Positions 13,263-21,576 of a DNA stretch of 22,960 nt are shown here, in pieces. The stretch is from a virus. The position numbers and the translations under genes are program-made. The stretch lies in IMG/VR virus record IMGVR_UViG_3300030101_004017, positions 1 to 22,960 of that record; one strand, given 5' to 3'. Within the stretch, counting starts at the first letter, position 1; each line of letters begins with the position of its first letter. Below the pieces are notes generated by a model, which was given only the letters and a program-made list of their open reading frames with translations, made no database searches and was not told the origin of the DNA.

Positions 13263-13706
13263 TTAAGATATTGTTTGAGTTAAAGCACCAGATCCAGTAA
13301 AAGATAAAGAATAAGTTGCAGTATCCTCTGTTGGGGCTGTTACGCTGAATGATGTTAACCATGCAGTTCCCTCATAATATATATTAGAGGTCGTTCCATC
13401 AGTATTACCAAATCTTATCACAAAAGATGCTCTTGTAATAATATAACTATTTAGTAAATCATCTGCTCCATTAGTTAATGCAGTACCTCCCACATTTGTC
13501 CAAGCATAAGCTCCATCAACACTTATATCCCAGTTTCGCTGGCCTTCCATGTTTTCAGCCCAACCTGCACTCTCTTTGTTGCTTATATCTCTTGCACTAT
13601 GATTTACATTTAAAGTGCCGCTTTGAGCATAAGCAACCAAAATATTAGTGCCGCTATCATATACCTTGATATCAGTTCCATTTATTGCTGTCGTTAAATT
13701 TGCCAT
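13263..13706 (-). CDS. Major tail tube protein
   Basis: This 147-residue protein has the TP901-1/phi13-type tail tube pattern. It starts with a strand reading NGTDIKVYDSGTNILVAYAQSGTL, followed by the marker 'RDISNKESAGWAENMEGQRNWDISVDG'-type region, of which ISNKESAGW and RNWDISVDGAY are the clearest parts. A strand pair SFVIRFGNTD and a final SFSVTAPTEDTATYSLSFTGSG follow. It lies just upstream of the frameshifted tail chaperone genes and the tape measure, the standard position. It would polymerise into the tail tube. Confidence 0.87.
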   Translation of the reverse strand: MANLTTAINGTDIKVYDSGTNILVAYAQSGTLNVNHSARDISNKESAGWAENMEGQRNWDISVDGAYAWTNVGGTALTNGADDLLNSYIITRASFVIRFGNTDGTTSNIYYEGTAWLTSFSVTAPTEDTATYSLSFTGSGALTQTIS

Positions 13707-13742
13707 TTTTCTACTATTTTAATTAATTAATTTTCGTTTTTA

Positions 13743-14111
13743 TTATCCGTTCATTTGACTTTGAGTCATGTATAAAGCTGCAATTGTAACGCTTACAACC
13801 TGAGAGTAAGTTATTGCTATCTCTCCATTAGCATTATTAAAAGCTGATTGCTTAAAAGGGCCTATAAATGCCTCAGCACCAGCAGCAACTGCTATACTTG
13901 CATTAGCTTTTGTTAAATCTCCATAAATACTTGAATCTACTGATGTGGTTTGAGCTGTTATTGTTACTGTAACAACTTCCTCACTACCTCCATTTTTTAT
14001 ATGTAAAAAAGTTCCTCCCCCATTATCAGCAGTATCTCCTCCACTACTTGCCGCACTATAAGTAACTGTACCGCCTGCCTCTGTAATTTGTTGAATTGTT
14101 AACTCTGCCAT
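13743..14111 (-). CDS. Beta-rich structural-type protein of unknown role
   Basis: This 122-residue protein is rich in Ala, Thr, Ser, Gly and Val, with no Cys and few charges, like virion surface proteins. It has alternating strands (GTFLHIKNGGSEEVVTVTI), a turn AAGAEAFIGPFKQSAFNN and a final strand pair. I recall this 'GGtfl.ikN...vtvti...iGPF...fn...G.i.itYs' pattern from phage structural clusters, but no function is established. A head decoration or tail accessory protein is the most likely reading from composition and position. Confidence 0.65.
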   Translation of the reverse strand: MAELTIQQITEAGGTVTYSAASSGGDTADNGGGTFLHIKNGGSEEVVTVTITAQTTSVDSSIYGDLTKANASIAVAAGAEAFIGPFKQSAFNNANGEIAITYSQVVSVTIAALYMTQSQMNG

Positions 14112-14117
14112 GATCTT

Positions 14118-14285
14118 TTATTTTTTTATATTTTTCTTTTTAGCTTTTTTTGGTTTATCAATATACTCTTCATCTATCAATTCTTTCAATTCTTCTTTAA
14201 TTTTTATTATAACATAAGTTCCAGATGTTATTATTTTATTATGTCTTTTACTAAACCAATCTTTTTTTAATAAATATTTTTTCAT
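14118..14285 (-). CDS. Small basic structural-module protein
   Basis: This 55-residue protein has a core resembling the small phage SH3-like proteins found among head-tail genes: a 'Y..k....' strand, HNKIITSGTYVIIKIKEELKELIDEEYI, and a Lys-rich tail (KPKKAKKKNIKK). The ATG at 14285 is preferred over an in-frame TTG at 14315, which lies inside the previous gene. That ATG follows an A/T-rich leader and leaves a 10-base gap. The function is unknown; the place in the neck and tail cluster suggests a minor virion or assembly part. Confidence 0.6.
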   Translation of the reverse strand: MKKYLLKKDWFSKRHNKIITSGTYVIIKIKEELKELIDEEYIDKPKKAKKKNIKK

Positions 14286-14295
14286 TTTTTTTATA

Positions 14296-14715
14296 TTAAT
14301 TTGCAACTGGATCAACTTGCCTTAAATCAAAAGTCAATGTTTGTACATAAATACCTCTTCCATCTCCTTCTATTTCAAACTCTTCATCAACGCTATTAAA
14401 TTTTATACTTTGTATTTTTATTCCAGTAGTTGCTGGATAAGTTCCCTTTTTTCTATCCAAAGCAATTCTTACTTTTTGAGCTAAATCAACTGCTGTGCTA
14501 TAATTATCAGCAAAACATAAAACCTCAAAACTATTAGTATCCATTGGGCTAACTCCATCTTTTGTATTAGTTGGTTCAACTGATGTTGTTTGATATACTA
14601 AAAATGGAAAAGCAGTTCCCTGTTTAGCTACATTAGGAAAAATTCTTGTACTAACTAAATTTGATACATCTGTATCATTAGTTAAAACATCATATATTGC
14701 TAAGCCTATTTTCAT
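14296..14715 (-). CDS. Tail terminator-like protein, DUF3168 family
   Basis: This 139-residue protein shows the DUF3168/gp17 layout: GLAIYDVLTNDTDVSNLVSTRIFP, then FPFLVYQTTSVEPTNTKDGVS, then a strand and helix reading FEVLCFADNYSTAVDLAQKVR, and a final strand pair. This family caps the tail tube at the head-proximal end. The gene order (gp10-like, then DUF3168, then tail tube) supports the call. It starts one base after the preceding stop. Confidence 0.83.
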   Translation of the reverse strand: MKIGLAIYDVLTNDTDVSNLVSTRIFPNVAKQGTAFPFLVYQTTSVEPTNTKDGVSPMDTNSFEVLCFADNYSTAVDLAQKVRIALDRKKGTYPATTGIKIQSIKFNSVDEEFEIEGDGRGIYVQTLTFDLRQVDPVAN

Positions 14716-14716
14716 T

Positions 14717-15301
14717 TTAAAATCCTAATCTACCATATTTTTGCATCCTTTTCTGAAATCTTTTTATTGCTTTTGCAGCTATATTTCCAGCCTCTGTAAA
14801 TGCGCTGGTTGTCATTTTAATTCTATTTCTATTCCAAGCAGGAGCCATAAATTTTGTAGCTCTACTTTTATATTTACCAAAATGCATTACCTCATTCCCA
14901 TATTCCAGCCATGCTCCAAAATATCCTCCTTTATTACGTGCATAAGCTCTTTTAACTCTTGGCCCTAAATAAATTCCTAAATGATTTTTACTATCTCTTG
15001 TAGTAAAAAAACCAATACTTTTTTTAAGCGTACCTTTTGCAATTCTTTTGCTATGATCTGGGGGATAAACTACTCCTCTTGCTTTTGTTTTTTCATCAAC
15101 TTTACCGCTATCTCCTAATTTAGGAGCTAATCTTTTTGCCTCACTTAAAGCTGATGCCCCTATTTTTCTCCAAAGGGCTTTCCAAACTGTATGCTGATTT
15201 ATTTGCTTAGGTAATGCTCCAAACATCTCAGATATCTCTTTTGCTCCCAGTAATTTTACTGAGCTTTTCATTGCTTGGTTGTATTTTCCAAAATCTGGCA
15301 T
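14717..15301 (-). CDS. Neck / tail-completion protein, HK97 gp10-like
   Basis: This 194-residue basic protein has the HK97 gp10 pattern. A start with KLLGAKEISEMFGALPKQ is followed by a helix (VWKALWRKIGASALSEAKRLAP), a KGTLKKSIGFFTTR strand region, and then GPRVKRAYARNKGGYFGAWLEYG with a C-terminal FMAPAWNRNR segment. 'G.l..si' and 'ya..vEfGt... a.PF..pA' type blocks are typical. It would act in the neck, between head closure and the tail terminator. It is slightly longer than many relatives. Confidence 0.82.
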   Translation of the reverse strand: MPDFGKYNQAMKSSVKLLGAKEISEMFGALPKQINQHTVWKALWRKIGASALSEAKRLAPKLGDSGKVDEKTKARGVVYPPDHSKRIAKGTLKKSIGFFTTRDSKNHLGIYLGPRVKRAYARNKGGYFGAWLEYGNEVMHFGKYKSRATKFMAPAWNRNRIKMTTSAFTEAGNIAAKAIKRFQKRMQKYGRLGF

Positions 15302-15672
15302 TAGTCCTTTTGTTCTGTAATTATTTTAATTATTGCATCTCTACCATCAATTTGCTCTATGTTGTGTATATAATAATATTTATCCACCCCTCCATCAGAG
15401 TATTTAATCCTCCATTCCATAGTTGGTATTGATGTAACGCCAACAGTTCCACTAATAAAATCATTTACATCTAAATTTCTTATATAAAAATCAACTTTTG
15501 TTATTGCAGTTGATTTATCTGTTTGGTTTTTTTCATCTCCTCCATCCCATTCTATCTTAGCCCAAACAGTTCGCCAATTATTCCAGCTGCTTGCAGTATT
15601 TCCACCATAACTATCATTAGTTAATGTTGGATATTCTAAATCAATTCTTCTATCAAGCTCTCCTATATTCAT
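15301..15672 (-). CDS. Head closure / head-tail joining protein, SPP1 gp16-like
   Basis: This 123-residue protein is beta-rich and starts MNIGELDRRIDLEYPTLTNDSYGGNTASSWNNWRTVWAKIEW, trimmed here to its key features: 'G.LdrRI.l', 'D.yGg', and 'W..vWAkie'. These are hallmarks of the phage head-tail joining family. It would close the connector after DNA packaging. It is coupled to its neighbours on both sides: ATGA with the connector gene upstream and TAATG with the gp10-like gene downstream. Confidence 0.87.
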   Translation of the reverse strand: MNIGELDRRIDLEYPTLTNDSYGGNTASSWNNWRTVWAKIEWDGGDEKNQTDKSTAITKVDFYIRNLDVNDFISGTVGVTSIPTMEWRIKYSDGGVDKYYYIHNIEQIDGRDAIIKIITEQKD

Positions 15673-16250
15673 TGCAATGTTTGAACTTTATATTGTTCTA
15701 ATAAATATTGAGCTGATTTAGGCAACTCAGTTGCAATTCTTCCTATTACTACCTGCTGCCTATTTTCGTACCAATTACCAACAGTTAGTAAAACAGCTTG
15801 CTTTATTCCTTGGGGTACATCTACTGCACCAGTTCCATATCCTACTTGATACTTAACTTCAACTGCATTTATTCTATCAGCTAATTTAGGAAAAGTTTTA
15901 TTAGGGCTTAATCCTATTCTTGCTGGCTGATGATTCATATCACTTAAATAAATAGCAGTATCTAATGTTTGTAAAGTATTATCAGAATCATAATATTTAA
16001 TATGCTCAATGCTATTTACTTTACTTTTAAATAAAACTAAAATATCATTCCAAATATCTCCATATTGAATTATTACAGTATTAATAAAAAATCTATTAGT
16101 AAATTTTTGAGCTGAGTCAGTTGCAGCTTGAACTAAATTATCAATAAGAGTATCATCAGCAGATGTATCTACTTTTAAATGAGATTTAGCTTCTGCTGTT
16201 GTAATTATTGCAGTTGATGCTGGGGTATTTACTTTAAAACTCTTTGCCAT
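15669..16250 (-). CDS. Head-tail connector, gp6-like / phiE125 gp8-like
   Basis: This 193-residue protein probably forms the first adaptor ring below the portal. The helical start TTAEAKSHLKVDTSADDTLIDNLVQAATDSAQKF is the classic pattern of this family (EAKxHLR, DDxLI, AA). The C-terminal VPQGIKQAVLLTVGNWYENRQQV matches its 'P..ik.Ail.lv..wyenRe' segment. The gene order portal, protease, capsid, connector is standard. Its stop overlaps the next ATG as ATGA. Confidence 0.88.
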   Translation of the reverse strand: MAKSFKVNTPASTAIITTAEAKSHLKVDTSADDTLIDNLVQAATDSAQKFTNRFFINTVIIQYGDIWNDILVLFKSKVNSIEHIKYYDSDNTLQTLDTAIYLSDMNHQPARIGLSPNKTFPKLADRINAVEVKYQVGYGTGAVDVPQGIKQAVLLTVGNWYENRQQVVIGRIATELPKSAQYLLEQYKVQTLQ

Positions 16251-16262
16251 TTTATTTTATTT

Positions 16263-16298
16263 AAAAAAAAGGGATGGTAGTTAATCCACCACCCCTTT
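16263..16298 (-). terminator. Intrinsic terminator after the major capsid gene
   Basis: On the minus strand a 13-bp stem (arms 16298-16286 and 16280-16268, including two G-U pairs) closes a 5-base loop (ATTAA) and runs into a U-tract of about eight bases (16270-16263). The arms read AAAGGGGTGGTGG and CTACCATCCCTTT. It lies between the capsid stop and the connector ATG. Read-through must feed the downstream tail genes unless they have their own promoter, so it probably sets the ratio of capsid to tail proteins. Confidence 0.88.
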
Positions 16299-16319
16299 AT
16301 TATTATAAATTTAAAACTA

Positions 16320-17549
16320 TTAAGCCTCTATCAATTTAGCAAATGCAGTTGCATTTTGACATGCATCTCCATCAACTAATGATGTTACAACTAATCTTGG
16401 AATACCTATTCCAGAATAAGTGTAAGGATCAAAAAGCATGTCCAGGCCACCAAATTGCGCCAGATGTACTTTTGAAAAATCTCCAAATAAAACGTGATCT
16501 TTATCAGCACTTCCGCTTGATGCTACATTAGAAGAAACAAAAGCAAAAAATCCATTTACTGTTTTATCTCTCATATCATATGCAGCAGATACATTTGACA
16601 CCATTGCGCTTGCTTTAATAGCTGAATAAGCATCAGCATCCATTAAATAAGCCATTCTCGCACCTTGATAAGTACCATCATTACCAATGTATGTATCTTC
16701 TAATACAGATGCAGAAGCACCACTAAAAGCAGCAGTTGATCCAGCAGCAGCATCAGCAAAAATAGATAAAGGAGCATTAGAAACATCAGCAGTATCAAGT
16801 AATGCAGTTTCCCAAGTTGCAGCAATATTTGCAGCCATGTTTCTTTGTAAAGCAGATTCAAGAGATGCATTTTGTACCATTGACTCTTGTGAAACGTTTA
16901 CAATAGAAATAATTTTCTTTGGGCTTAAAGTAACATTAGTAGTAGTACCAGTCCCATCTTGTTCTGTACCACCAGTTTCTGGTTGCCATGCAGATGTAAT
17001 TCCACCAACTACTGGGAATTTCATGTTTTCAACTCCAAAGTAAGTGTTTGCACCAGCAGATGCTAAAACTAAATTTGATTCTAATTGATCAGTAAAGCTC
17101 ATTGTTTCTACTGAGTTTTGATTAGTTGTATCTACATAATCTTGAGCTCTTGTTAAAACACATGATGGAATGCCAATACCTCTATAATTTTGGCCTGTAT
17201 AACGAGCATTTGATCTTGCTTCCTCATCCATCTCTTTATATATTCCAGTTACTTTACCACTATATGCAGCTCTTACAGCTCCTTGGAAAGTAAATGATTC
17301 TAAATCTTTATCTTTTTTAGTAGATGCTGAAACGCCAGAAACAACAGCAGCATTACGCTTTATTGATTCCATTTTTTCAGCTCTTTCAATTTTTGTATCC
17401 AAGTTATCAACCTCAGTTAAAAGGCCATCAACCTGGTCATTTTCCTCAGATGTCAGATCTCTTTCTTCTTTGGTTGCAACATCTTTAATGTTTTCCAAAG
17501 TTTCAATAATATCTGAACGCATCTCTTTTAATTCTATTGATGATTTCAT
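16320..17549 (-). CDS. Major capsid protein, HK97 fold
   Basis: This 409-residue protein forms the icosahedral shell. Residues 1-67 are a charged coiled coil (delta domain), expected to act as internal scaffold and to be removed by the protease upstream. The mature part has the HK97 pattern: an N-arm (LESFTFQGAVRAAYSG), the E-loop region near FPVVGGITSAWQPETGG, the PKKIISIVNVSQESMVQNASLESALQRNMA stretch, and the C-terminal GLDMLFDPYTYSGIG segment. The leader is A-rich without a Shine-Dalgarno sequence. A strong intrinsic terminator follows directly, consistent with higher output of this gene than of the downstream connector and tail genes. Confidence 0.95.
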   Translation of the reverse strand: MKSSIELKEMRSDIIETLENIKDVATKEERDLTSEENDQVDGLLTEVDNLDTKIERAEKMESIKRNAAVVSGVSASTKKDKDLESFTFQGAVRAAYSGKVTGIYKEMDEEARSNARYTGQNYRGIGIPSCVLTRAQDYVDTTNQNSVETMSFTDQLESNLVLASAGANTYFGVENMKFPVVGGITSAWQPETGGTEQDGTGTTTNVTLSPKKIISIVNVSQESMVQNASLESALQRNMAANIAATWETALLDTADVSNAPLSIFADAAAGSTAAFSGASASVLEDTYIGNDGTYQGARMAYLMDADAYSAIKASAMVSNVSAAYDMRDKTVNGFFAFVSSNVASSGSADKDHVLFGDFSKVHLAQFGGLDMLFDPYTYSGIGIPRLVVTSLVDGDACQNATAFAKLIEA

Positions 17550-17570
17550 TTTTTATTATTTTAATATTAA

Positions 17571-18596
17571 TTATTTTCTCTTTTTTAATTCTATCTTTAA
17601 TGCAAGCAGAGATCTTTGCACTAAATCTTTTTCTTGTTTTTTATTTTCCTCTTTTTCTTTATGTAAAGCCAATGATCGTTTAGCTAATGTTAAATCATTA
17701 GCATCTGGATATGCTGGATAAGTTACAGGAGAAACATCATAAAGATTTTTTACTTTATTAATAGTTCTTATTTCTCCATCAGCAGTTGATTCCCAAGAAT
17801 CTTCCTCAATAGTAAATGCAAATGAACTCTGACTTATATCTCCTCTTTCCATTGAAATTACTAAATCTCTACCATAAGTAGTATCTGGCACATCAAATGA
17901 GTATTGTAAGCCCTCAGCAGTTTCTTTTAATTTAAGAGTTCCGCTTGTAGTTCTTGCCAGTAATAAATTTGGATCATGATTAACCAAAGCTCTTACATCA
18001 TCATTTAAAACATTTTCAAAAGCATTTGGAGATATAACTTCTCTAAATCCTCCCAAATCACTTGATAGTTGATTAAATACAGCAGCATGGCCTGTTATAG
18101 TAGTTGTGCCATCTTCTCTTTTTTCAGTTCTGGTTTCAATGTTAAAATATCTTTTTTCCATAGTAATAGTTTTTTCCCATAAATTTTCAACCTTTCTTAT
18201 TAAAGGTTTATTGCGTTCTGTATCATAAAAGGATACATCTTTATTATCTTCATCTTTTATTTCCTCTCTTTTTTCTTCATCTTTATGAGGGCCAAGTGGA
18301 TCAAATGATTCATCTCTTTCATCTTCATTTTCATTTTCAATTTCTTCACTTGCATAAGTAAAAAGAATATTCATTTTATCCCCATCATCTCCCTCAACTT
18401 CAATTATAATTTCTCCATCATTATGCAATTTTTCCATTTCTTCTTTGGTAAAATTCATTGTAAAATCTACCTCATCATTTATTGCATTTTGATAATAATC
18501 TTCATTATCTTTTTCAGCAGCTTCTTGTGAATCATAAACACATGATCCATTTTCTCCCCATTTCCATTTTCCATTATCACATTCCTTAGCTGGCAT
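17571..18596 (-). CDS. Prohead protease with acidic N-terminal extension
   Basis: This predicted HK97/herpes-type serine protease matures the capsid by cutting the scaffold-like delta domain. The protease domain begins near residue 146 (MEKRYFNIETR) and contains GHAAVFN, a candidate catalytic His in ALVNHDPN and the Ser in QSSFAF. This part alone is about 196 residues, the usual family size. The first 145 residues are extra: a small Cys-containing segment (CDNGKWKWGENGSCVYDS), then a very acidic stretch. The chosen start is the ATG at 18596 (341 residues); a TTG lies 9 bases upstream. An in-frame ATG at 18161 could give a free protease form. The C-terminus is a Lys/Glu-rich predicted coiled coil. 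Confidence 0.87.
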   Translation of the reverse strand: MPAKECDNGKWKWGENGSCVYDSQEAAEKDNEDYYQNAINDEVDFTMNFTKEEMEKLHNDGEIIIEVEGDDGDKMNILFTYASEEIENENEDERDESFDPLGPHKDEEKREEIKDEDNKDVSFYDTERNKPLIRKVENLWEKTITMEKRYFNIETRTEKREDGTTTITGHAAVFNQLSSDLGGFREVISPNAFENVLNDDVRALVNHDPNLLLARTTSGTLKLKETAEGLQYSFDVPDTTYGRDLVISMERGDISQSSFAFTIEEDSWESTADGEIRTINKVKNLYDVSPVTYPAYPDANDLTLAKRSLALHKEKEENKKQEKDLVQRSLLALKIELKKRK

Positions 18597-19776
18597 CTTC
18601 TCCAATTTTTTCTATTGTTGTCATATTCATTTGCATAAAATGTTTATCTCCTCCCTCTATTGAGTTAAGATTTTCTTTTTGTCTTACTTCATTAATACTC
18701 ATATATCCATTAGTAATGGCTGTTTTATAAGCTTCGTTTCTACTTTTTACATCTCCTCTTAATAATCCATTTACATTAAATTCTATAAATGTTTTGCCAA
18801 TTTCATTTGTTCTAAATAATTTGTAATTCATTTCATTCTCTATCCTTGTAATATAAGGCATCAATGTATAAGTAACAAATTCCTGACTTTGCATCTCTAT
18901 ATTATTAAAGCTTGATTTGCTTAAATCTTTTAGCATATGAGGAGGGATGTTAAAGATACGAGCCACCTCTTCTATTGAAAATTGGCGGCTTGCTAAAAAT
19001 TGAGCTTGCTCTGGGGATATTGATATTGGAGTAAAACTTAAACCCTCTTCTAATATAATTGTTGAATTACTATTTTTTAATTTAGAATAAGTAGTAGTAA
19101 ATGAATTTTTTAATCTTTCAATTGCTTGCTCACTTAAAGCTCTATCAGTTGAAAGTACTGAACTTGGTTTAGCTCCATTCTTAAAAAATGTATCTCCAAA
19201 TTCTTCTATATTAAGCCCCCAGCTTAATGCTTTTTTACATTGAGATATTGGGCTAATTCCATCTATTCCATTATCAGTTAATGTTTTAAAATGCAAAATA
19301 TCTGATGCATCTAATATACCGCCAGCATTATCAATTTGATAATAAAGCTCTCCATCATTTATTACAACTGTAACATTTTCTGGATTAATTGGAATTAATT
19401 CTATTGGTCTACCACTTCCATCTCTTACTATTTGAACATAACTATTTCCATCAGTACAGATACTCATCATTATATACTCAAAAAAAGTAATTTTATTTTG
19501 GTATTTATTTGGTCTGTATTTTATTAACTCATAAATTTTATTGTTTGGATCTTCTAATTTATCTCCATTAGGCTGTTTAGAATAAACAGAACAAGGTAAT
19601 GATGAAACGCTTTCTGAAAGCAATCTAATTGCACACCATACAGCAGTAAGTGTTAAAGCTTTATCATTGTCTATGGATGAACTATCTGGAAAAACGCTGC
19701 TCAAAGATAAGCCTCTTTTTTCTTTTATTTTTACTTTTCTTGTAAATAAGTTTGTAATAAAATCAGTTAATGCCAA
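18586..19776 (-). CDS. Portal protein, HK97 family
   Basis: This 396-residue protein would form the dodecameric ring at one capsid vertex through which DNA passes. Family features include an early helical segment (ALTLTAVWCAIRLLSESVSSLPC), the KYQNKITFFEYIMMSICTDG stretch, the IDGISPISQCK segment, and the C-terminal EVARIFNIPPHMLKDLSKSSF motif followed by a long helix. The length is close to the usual size. The start is TTG at 19776; the first internal ATG lies far inside the conserved domain. A 14-codon ORF (ATG at 19811) ends across this TTG and may couple translation. The 3' end overlaps the protease gene by 11 bases. Confidence 0.93.
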   Translation of the reverse strand: MALTDFITNLFTRKVKIKEKRGLSLSSVFPDSSSIDNDKALTLTAVWCAIRLLSESVSSLPCSVYSKQPNGDKLEDPNNKIYELIKYRPNKYQNKITFFEYIMMSICTDGNSYVQIVRDGSGRPIELIPINPENVTVVINDGELYYQIDNAGGILDASDILHFKTLTDNGIDGISPISQCKKALSWGLNIEEFGDTFFKNGAKPSSVLSTDRALSEQAIERLKNSFTTTYSKLKNSNSTIILEEGLSFTPISISPEQAQFLASRQFSIEEVARIFNIPPHMLKDLSKSSFNNIEMQSQEFVTYTLMPYITRIENEMNYKLFRTNEIGKTFIEFNVNGLLRGDVKSRNEAYKTAITNGYMSINEVRQKENLNSIEGGDKHFMQMNMTTIEKIGEDAS

Positions 19777-19822
19777 TTGTATATAATTTTAGGAATCTGC
19801 AATGATAACATTTTTATTTATT

Positions 19823-20044
19823 TTATCTATGCAACTTAGTTGCATTTCTTTTTATTCTTTTATCTCTACTATTTCTGAAACTATTATAATCACTATATTT
19901 TCTTTTTCCAAAGTGTTTCTGGAACTCTTTTTCTGTTTTTTCGTATGCTTCTAAATATGTTTTGGAATCTTTTGAATGCATCCAAAATCTTTCATCAAAT
20001 CCTTTTGGACTTAATAAAGCCAGTATTTCAAAATCTATTTTCAT
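19823..20044 (-). CDS. Hypothetical 73-residue protein between terminase and portal
   Basis: This short, highly charged, basic protein is not recognised. It has an acidic and hydrophobic start (KIDFEILALL), a helical middle rich in E, K and aromatic residues, and a basic C-terminus (RNSRDKRIKRNATKLHR). Its ATG overlaps the large-terminase stop as ATGA, so it is very probably translated by coupling. Its place between terminase and portal suggests a packaging accessory role, but no motif supports this directly. Confidence 0.6.
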   Translation of the reverse strand: MKIDFEILALLSPKGFDERFWMHSKDSKTYLEAYEKTEKEFQKHFGKRKYSDYNSFRNSRDKRIKRNATKLHR

Positions 20045-21576
20045 AATATTAAAAGTCCTCGATTGTCATAAATGCTATCATCTTTCTCCTCGCTCATATA
20101 TTCAGCTAATGCTGAAATAGTGGCTGCAACTCCATCAATTTTTTCTTTACTTTTTTTCTTGCTTGGCTTATGATTATCAGCTGCATCTATCTCCAATTGC
20201 ACATTCCCCATCATCCATCTTAATACTGGATTTCCATCATGCTGAATCTCTTTTGCTAAAATAAGTTTTTCAAGTTGTTTTGTTGGTGCTGATAAACTGG
20301 CAAATCCTTGCCCCAAAGGACTCATATTAGCACCATCTCCCATTAGGTCTATTACGCATTGGCTGGCATTCCATCTATCATAAGCAATGCTTTGAATCCT
20401 ATATTTTTTTGATAGCTCATTTATTTTTTTTCTTACAAAAGAATAATCAGTTACATTGCCCTCAGTGGCTATTAAATAATTTTGACTTATCCAGCTCATG
20501 TAATCAACTCCATCTCTATCTCCTCTTGCCTTTGCATTATCTCTTGGCACAAAAAAATAAGGTTTTATTTTAAAAATATTATCAACTCTAAACAATAAAA
20601 CTAATGCAGTAATATCTCTTGTAGTTGCTAAATCCAATCCACCCCAGCACTCCATACCACTTAAATCTCCCAGCTCTCCCTGGCAATCCATCCAATCTTT
20701 ATCACTCATCCACTTGACTTCGTTCTCAGTCCATTGCGAAAGATGAAGCCTCCTAAACGTATTCATATAGCTTGGAATGTCTAATGCTTTTTGGCTTTCT
20801 CTTTTCATGTACTCTTTTTTTAAGCTCACTCCATAATTAGGATTGGCTTTTTTCCATGTTTTTTCACTTGTAATATCATCTTCAATATCGGCTTCATAAA
20901 TTATTGGTAAAAATGAATTATCTTTAACTGATCCATTTAATACTTTTTTTGCATATGAATAGACCTCAAAACATATGCTTTGCTTATCATAACCAGCAGT
21001 AGTTATTGCAACTACCAAAGGCTGTCTCCTACTTCCAGTTGATGTTAAAAGTGTATCCCATAAATCCCTATTTGATTGCGTATGAAGCTCATCAAAAATA
21101 ACACAATTAGCATTAAATCCATGCTTGGTTTTACTATCAGAACTTATAGCTTGAAAGTAATTTCCTTTACTTTCATTTACAATAGAATTTCTCAAAACCT
21201 TTGCCCTTGCTGATAGCTCTGGATTATTAAGAATCATTTGCTTTGCAATTTCATGACAAAGCCCTGCTTGATTTCTATCTCCTGCTGCTGCATATATTTC
21301 ACTTCCTCTTTCTTGATCTGCAAATAACATGTAAAGAGCAATGCCAGCTGTTAACGTAGTCTTGCCATTTTTTCTACCTACCATTATTAAGCAAGTTCTG
21401 TATTGCCTTAAATTAGTTTTTTTATTCTTCCATCCAAAGAGCTTTTTTACTATTTCCTTTTGCCATTTTTCCATTAGCAATGGCTGGCCAGTAAGCTCTC
21501 CTTTTGTATGAGTAATAAATTTCTCAATAAAATTTACTGCTCTATCAGCTGATTCTTTATCAAAATAATATTTCAA
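20041..21576 (-). CDS. Terminase large subunit
   Basis: This 511-residue packaging motor ATPase and nuclease has both halves of the HK97/Terminase_1 type. The ATPase domain has Walker A GRKNGKT at 67-73 and Walker B VIFDE at 159-163, followed by a TTAG coupling segment near 192-195. The RNase H-like nuclease has candidate metal-binding aspartates at D315 (GGLDLA), D400 (AYDRW) and D481 (KIDGVAA). The start codon is TTG and forms a TTGA overlap with the methyltransferase stop. The next in-frame ATG (residue 35) would cut into the conserved N-terminus. The product acts at the portal vertex to translocate and cut concatemeric DNA. Confidence 0.95.
   Translation of the reverse strand: MKYYFDKESADRAVNFIEKFITHTKGELTGQPLLMEKWQKEIVKKLFGWKNKKTNLRQYRTCLIMVGRKNGKTTLTAGIALYMLFADQERGSEIYAAAGDRNQAGLCHEIAKQMILNNPELSARAKVLRNSIVNESKGNYFQAISSDSKTKHGFNANCVIFDELHTQSNRDLWDTLLTSTGSRRQPLVVAITTAGYDKQSICFEVYSYAKKVLNGSVKDNSFLPIIYEADIEDDITSEKTWKKANPNYGVSLKKEYMKRESQKALDIPSYMNTFRRLHLSQWTENEVKWMSDKDWMDCQGELGDLSGMECWGGLDLATTRDITALVLLFRVDNIFKIKPYFFVPRDNAKARGDRDGVDYMSWISQNYLIATEGNVTDYSFVRKKINELSKKYRIQSIAYDRWNASQCVIDLMGDGANMSPLGQGFASLSAPTKQLEKLILAKEIQHDGNPVLRWMMGNVQLEIDAADNHKPSKKKSKEKIDGVAATISALAEYMSEEKDDSIYDNRGLLIL

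Noticed and set aside
14286-14315. TTG extension of the 55-residue protein
   Set aside because: It overlaps the DUF3168-like gene and adds no conserved residues; the ATG at 14285 has a normal A-rich leader.
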